From Calditrichaceae bacterium (lineage in GTDB: Bacteria; Calditrichota; Calditrichia; Calditrichales; Calditrichaceae): DNA of 5,558 bases. The position numbers were made by a program, and so were the translations under genes. The notes beneath the pieces were generated by a model. That model was not told the DNA's origin. It did no database searches and worked only from the letters and a program-made list of their open reading frames with translations. Position 1 is the stretch's first letter. The number at the start of each line of letters is the position of its first letter. The stretch is from contig JANTFQ010000173.1 in assembly GCA_024763405.1 (NCBI GenBank), positions 1 through 5,558 on the forward strand, in the 5' to 3' direction. Shown here piece after piece: positions 5,012 to 5,558 of this stretch.

Positions 5012-5558
5012 TGAATGATGTAAAACTGACGGCACTGGTTTCCTGCGCCGGTTGAGCAAGTAAAATTGATCCGGAGTTACTGGATAAGATACTTTCAAAC
5101 TTAGAGCAGCCTCAGTCGGAGGCGCTGCTGGCCGGCCGCGATAAAAGCGAAGACGCCAGTGTATATCGTATTAATGACGATACGGCTCTCATCAACACGG
5201 TGGACGTGTTTACGCCGGTTGTGGACGATGCTTATGAATACGGCCAGATAACCGCGGCTAATTCTCTAAGCGACGTTTATGCCATGGGCGGACGGCCGCT
5301 TGTGGCCATGAATGTGCTCGCTTTTCATCAGGGAAAATTATCGGCAGAAGTCGTTGCAAAAATGTTACAGGGAGCACAGGATAAAGCCAATGAAGCGGGC
5401 TGTGTTATTTCCGGTGGACATTCCATCCAGGATAAGGAAATAAAGTACGGCCTTGCCGTAACCGGAATCGTGCATCCCGATAAATTCTGGCGTAATCACA
5501 CACCGGAGATAGGGGATGTGCTGGTGCTGACCAAGCCGCTGGGCACCGGCTGTATGAG
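5011..5558 (+). CDS. selD: Selenide, water dikinase (selenophosphate synthetase), selenocysteine-containing, 3' end outside window
   Basis: SelD makes monoselenophosphate from selenide and ATP, the selenium donor for selenocysteine and 2-selenouridine. The frame runs from ATG 5011 (AAAAAGG at 4996-5002 upstream) to the window end, 182 whole codons, with one in-frame TGA at 5053-5055. Read as Sec, residues 11-18 are SCAGUASK. U15 falls at the catalytic Cys/Sec position (Escherichia coli C17) and K18 at its essential Lys20. D48 (SEDASVY) and D88 (NSLSDVYAMGG) match the Mg-ATP aspartates D51 and D91. TVDVFTPVVDD, SGGHSI (134-139), YGLAVTGIV and TKPLGTG are further SelD signatures. The usual length is near 345 residues, so roughly half is missing. 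A SECIS-like hairpin follows the TGA. A nonsense mutation or sequencing error is the alternative, but exact placement at the Sec site makes recoding much more likely. The start overlaps the DUF58 stop by one base. Confidence 0.95.
5053..5055 (+). other. In-frame TGA decoded as selenocysteine (Sec15 of SelD)
   Basis: TGA is codon 15 of selD, in the sequence CAG-TGA-ASK. Other SelD proteins have Cys or Sec here, the residue that handles selenium in the flexible N-terminal loop. SelD homology continues without any other stop for 167 codons after it, and 15 codons with a good start precede it. Ordinary ORF finding would either drop the gene or begin it downstream, losing the catalytic loop. Confidence 0.9.
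5058..5094 (+). promoter_or_regulatory. Candidate bacterial SECIS element within selD
   Basis: The upper stem pairs ATCCGG (5069-5074) with CTGGAT (5080-5085), six pairs with one G-T, capped by the five-base loop AGTTA (5075-5079). A lower stem pairs AAGTA (5058-5062) with TACTT (5090-5094) across an internal loop. The apical loop begins 19 bases after the TGA and has G as its second base followed by T. Both fit the known bacterial SECIS rules: a loop about 16-37 bases from the UGA, with a G in the first two loop positions. SelB would bind this loop to deliver Sec-tRNA. Folding was done by eye. Confidence 0.75.

Noticed and set aside
5011..5055. selD as a pseudogene broken by a nonsense codon
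   Set aside because: The TGA lies exactly at the known Cys/Sec active-site position, the rest of the frame is intact, and a SECIS-like hairpin follows.

Overview
This 5.6 kb window is a compact, entirely plus-strand bacterial chromosome segment with mid-40s GC by eye. Order: the 3' end of pheT, a small coiled-coil gene, zapA, a structured RNA that I read as 6S RNA (ssrS), rny (RNase Y), folD, a small membrane-anchored four-cysteine protein, a DUF58 (vWA-like) protein, and the 5' part of selD. The gene set (RNase Y instead of RNase E nearby, pheT/zapA/6S/rny clustering, many starts with weak Shine-Dalgarno sequences) suggests a member of the FCB group such as Calditrichota, Ignavibacteriota or a relative. 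That placement is inference and low confidence. There is no sign of mobile DNA, CRISPR, tRNA or rRNA.

Left part (1-1200): translation and division genes. pheT ends with its FDX-ACB domain. Ten bases later a TTG-started, almost wholly coiled-coil ORF begins, followed by zapA (FtsZ-ring stabiliser). The 219 bases between zapA and rny hold no gene but can be folded by hand into a long imperfect rod: a 27-bp closing stem, a large central bubble, an apical part and a terminal run of eight T. A sigma70-like promoter sits at the right distance upstream. Together with the position beside zapA, this is the architecture of 6S RNA, the RNA polymerase inhibitor.

Middle (1201-4093): rny starts at the ATG behind a strong AAAAGGAG, not at the upstream TTG of the longer open frame. 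The RNase Y has the expected membrane anchor, coiled coil, KH and HD domains, but it carries unusual substitutions at conserved HD-domain positions (Asp to Asn at 423, Lys to Arg at 371). folD (C1-folate metabolism) follows closely, then a small protein with one membrane helix and a CxxC/C/C cluster, of unknown function.

Right part (4124-5558): a DUF58 protein whose stop codon overlaps the start of selD by one base. selD is interrupted by an in-frame TGA at codon 15, so simple ORF calling misses it. The TGA falls exactly at the catalytic Cys/Sec position, the frame stays open and SelD-like to the window end, and a stem-loop fitting the bacterial SECIS rules follows it. SelD (selenophosphate synthetase) is therefore very probably itself a selenoprotein, which implies that this organism decodes UGA as selenocysteine (selA, selB, selC elsewhere). 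This is the most notable feature of the window.
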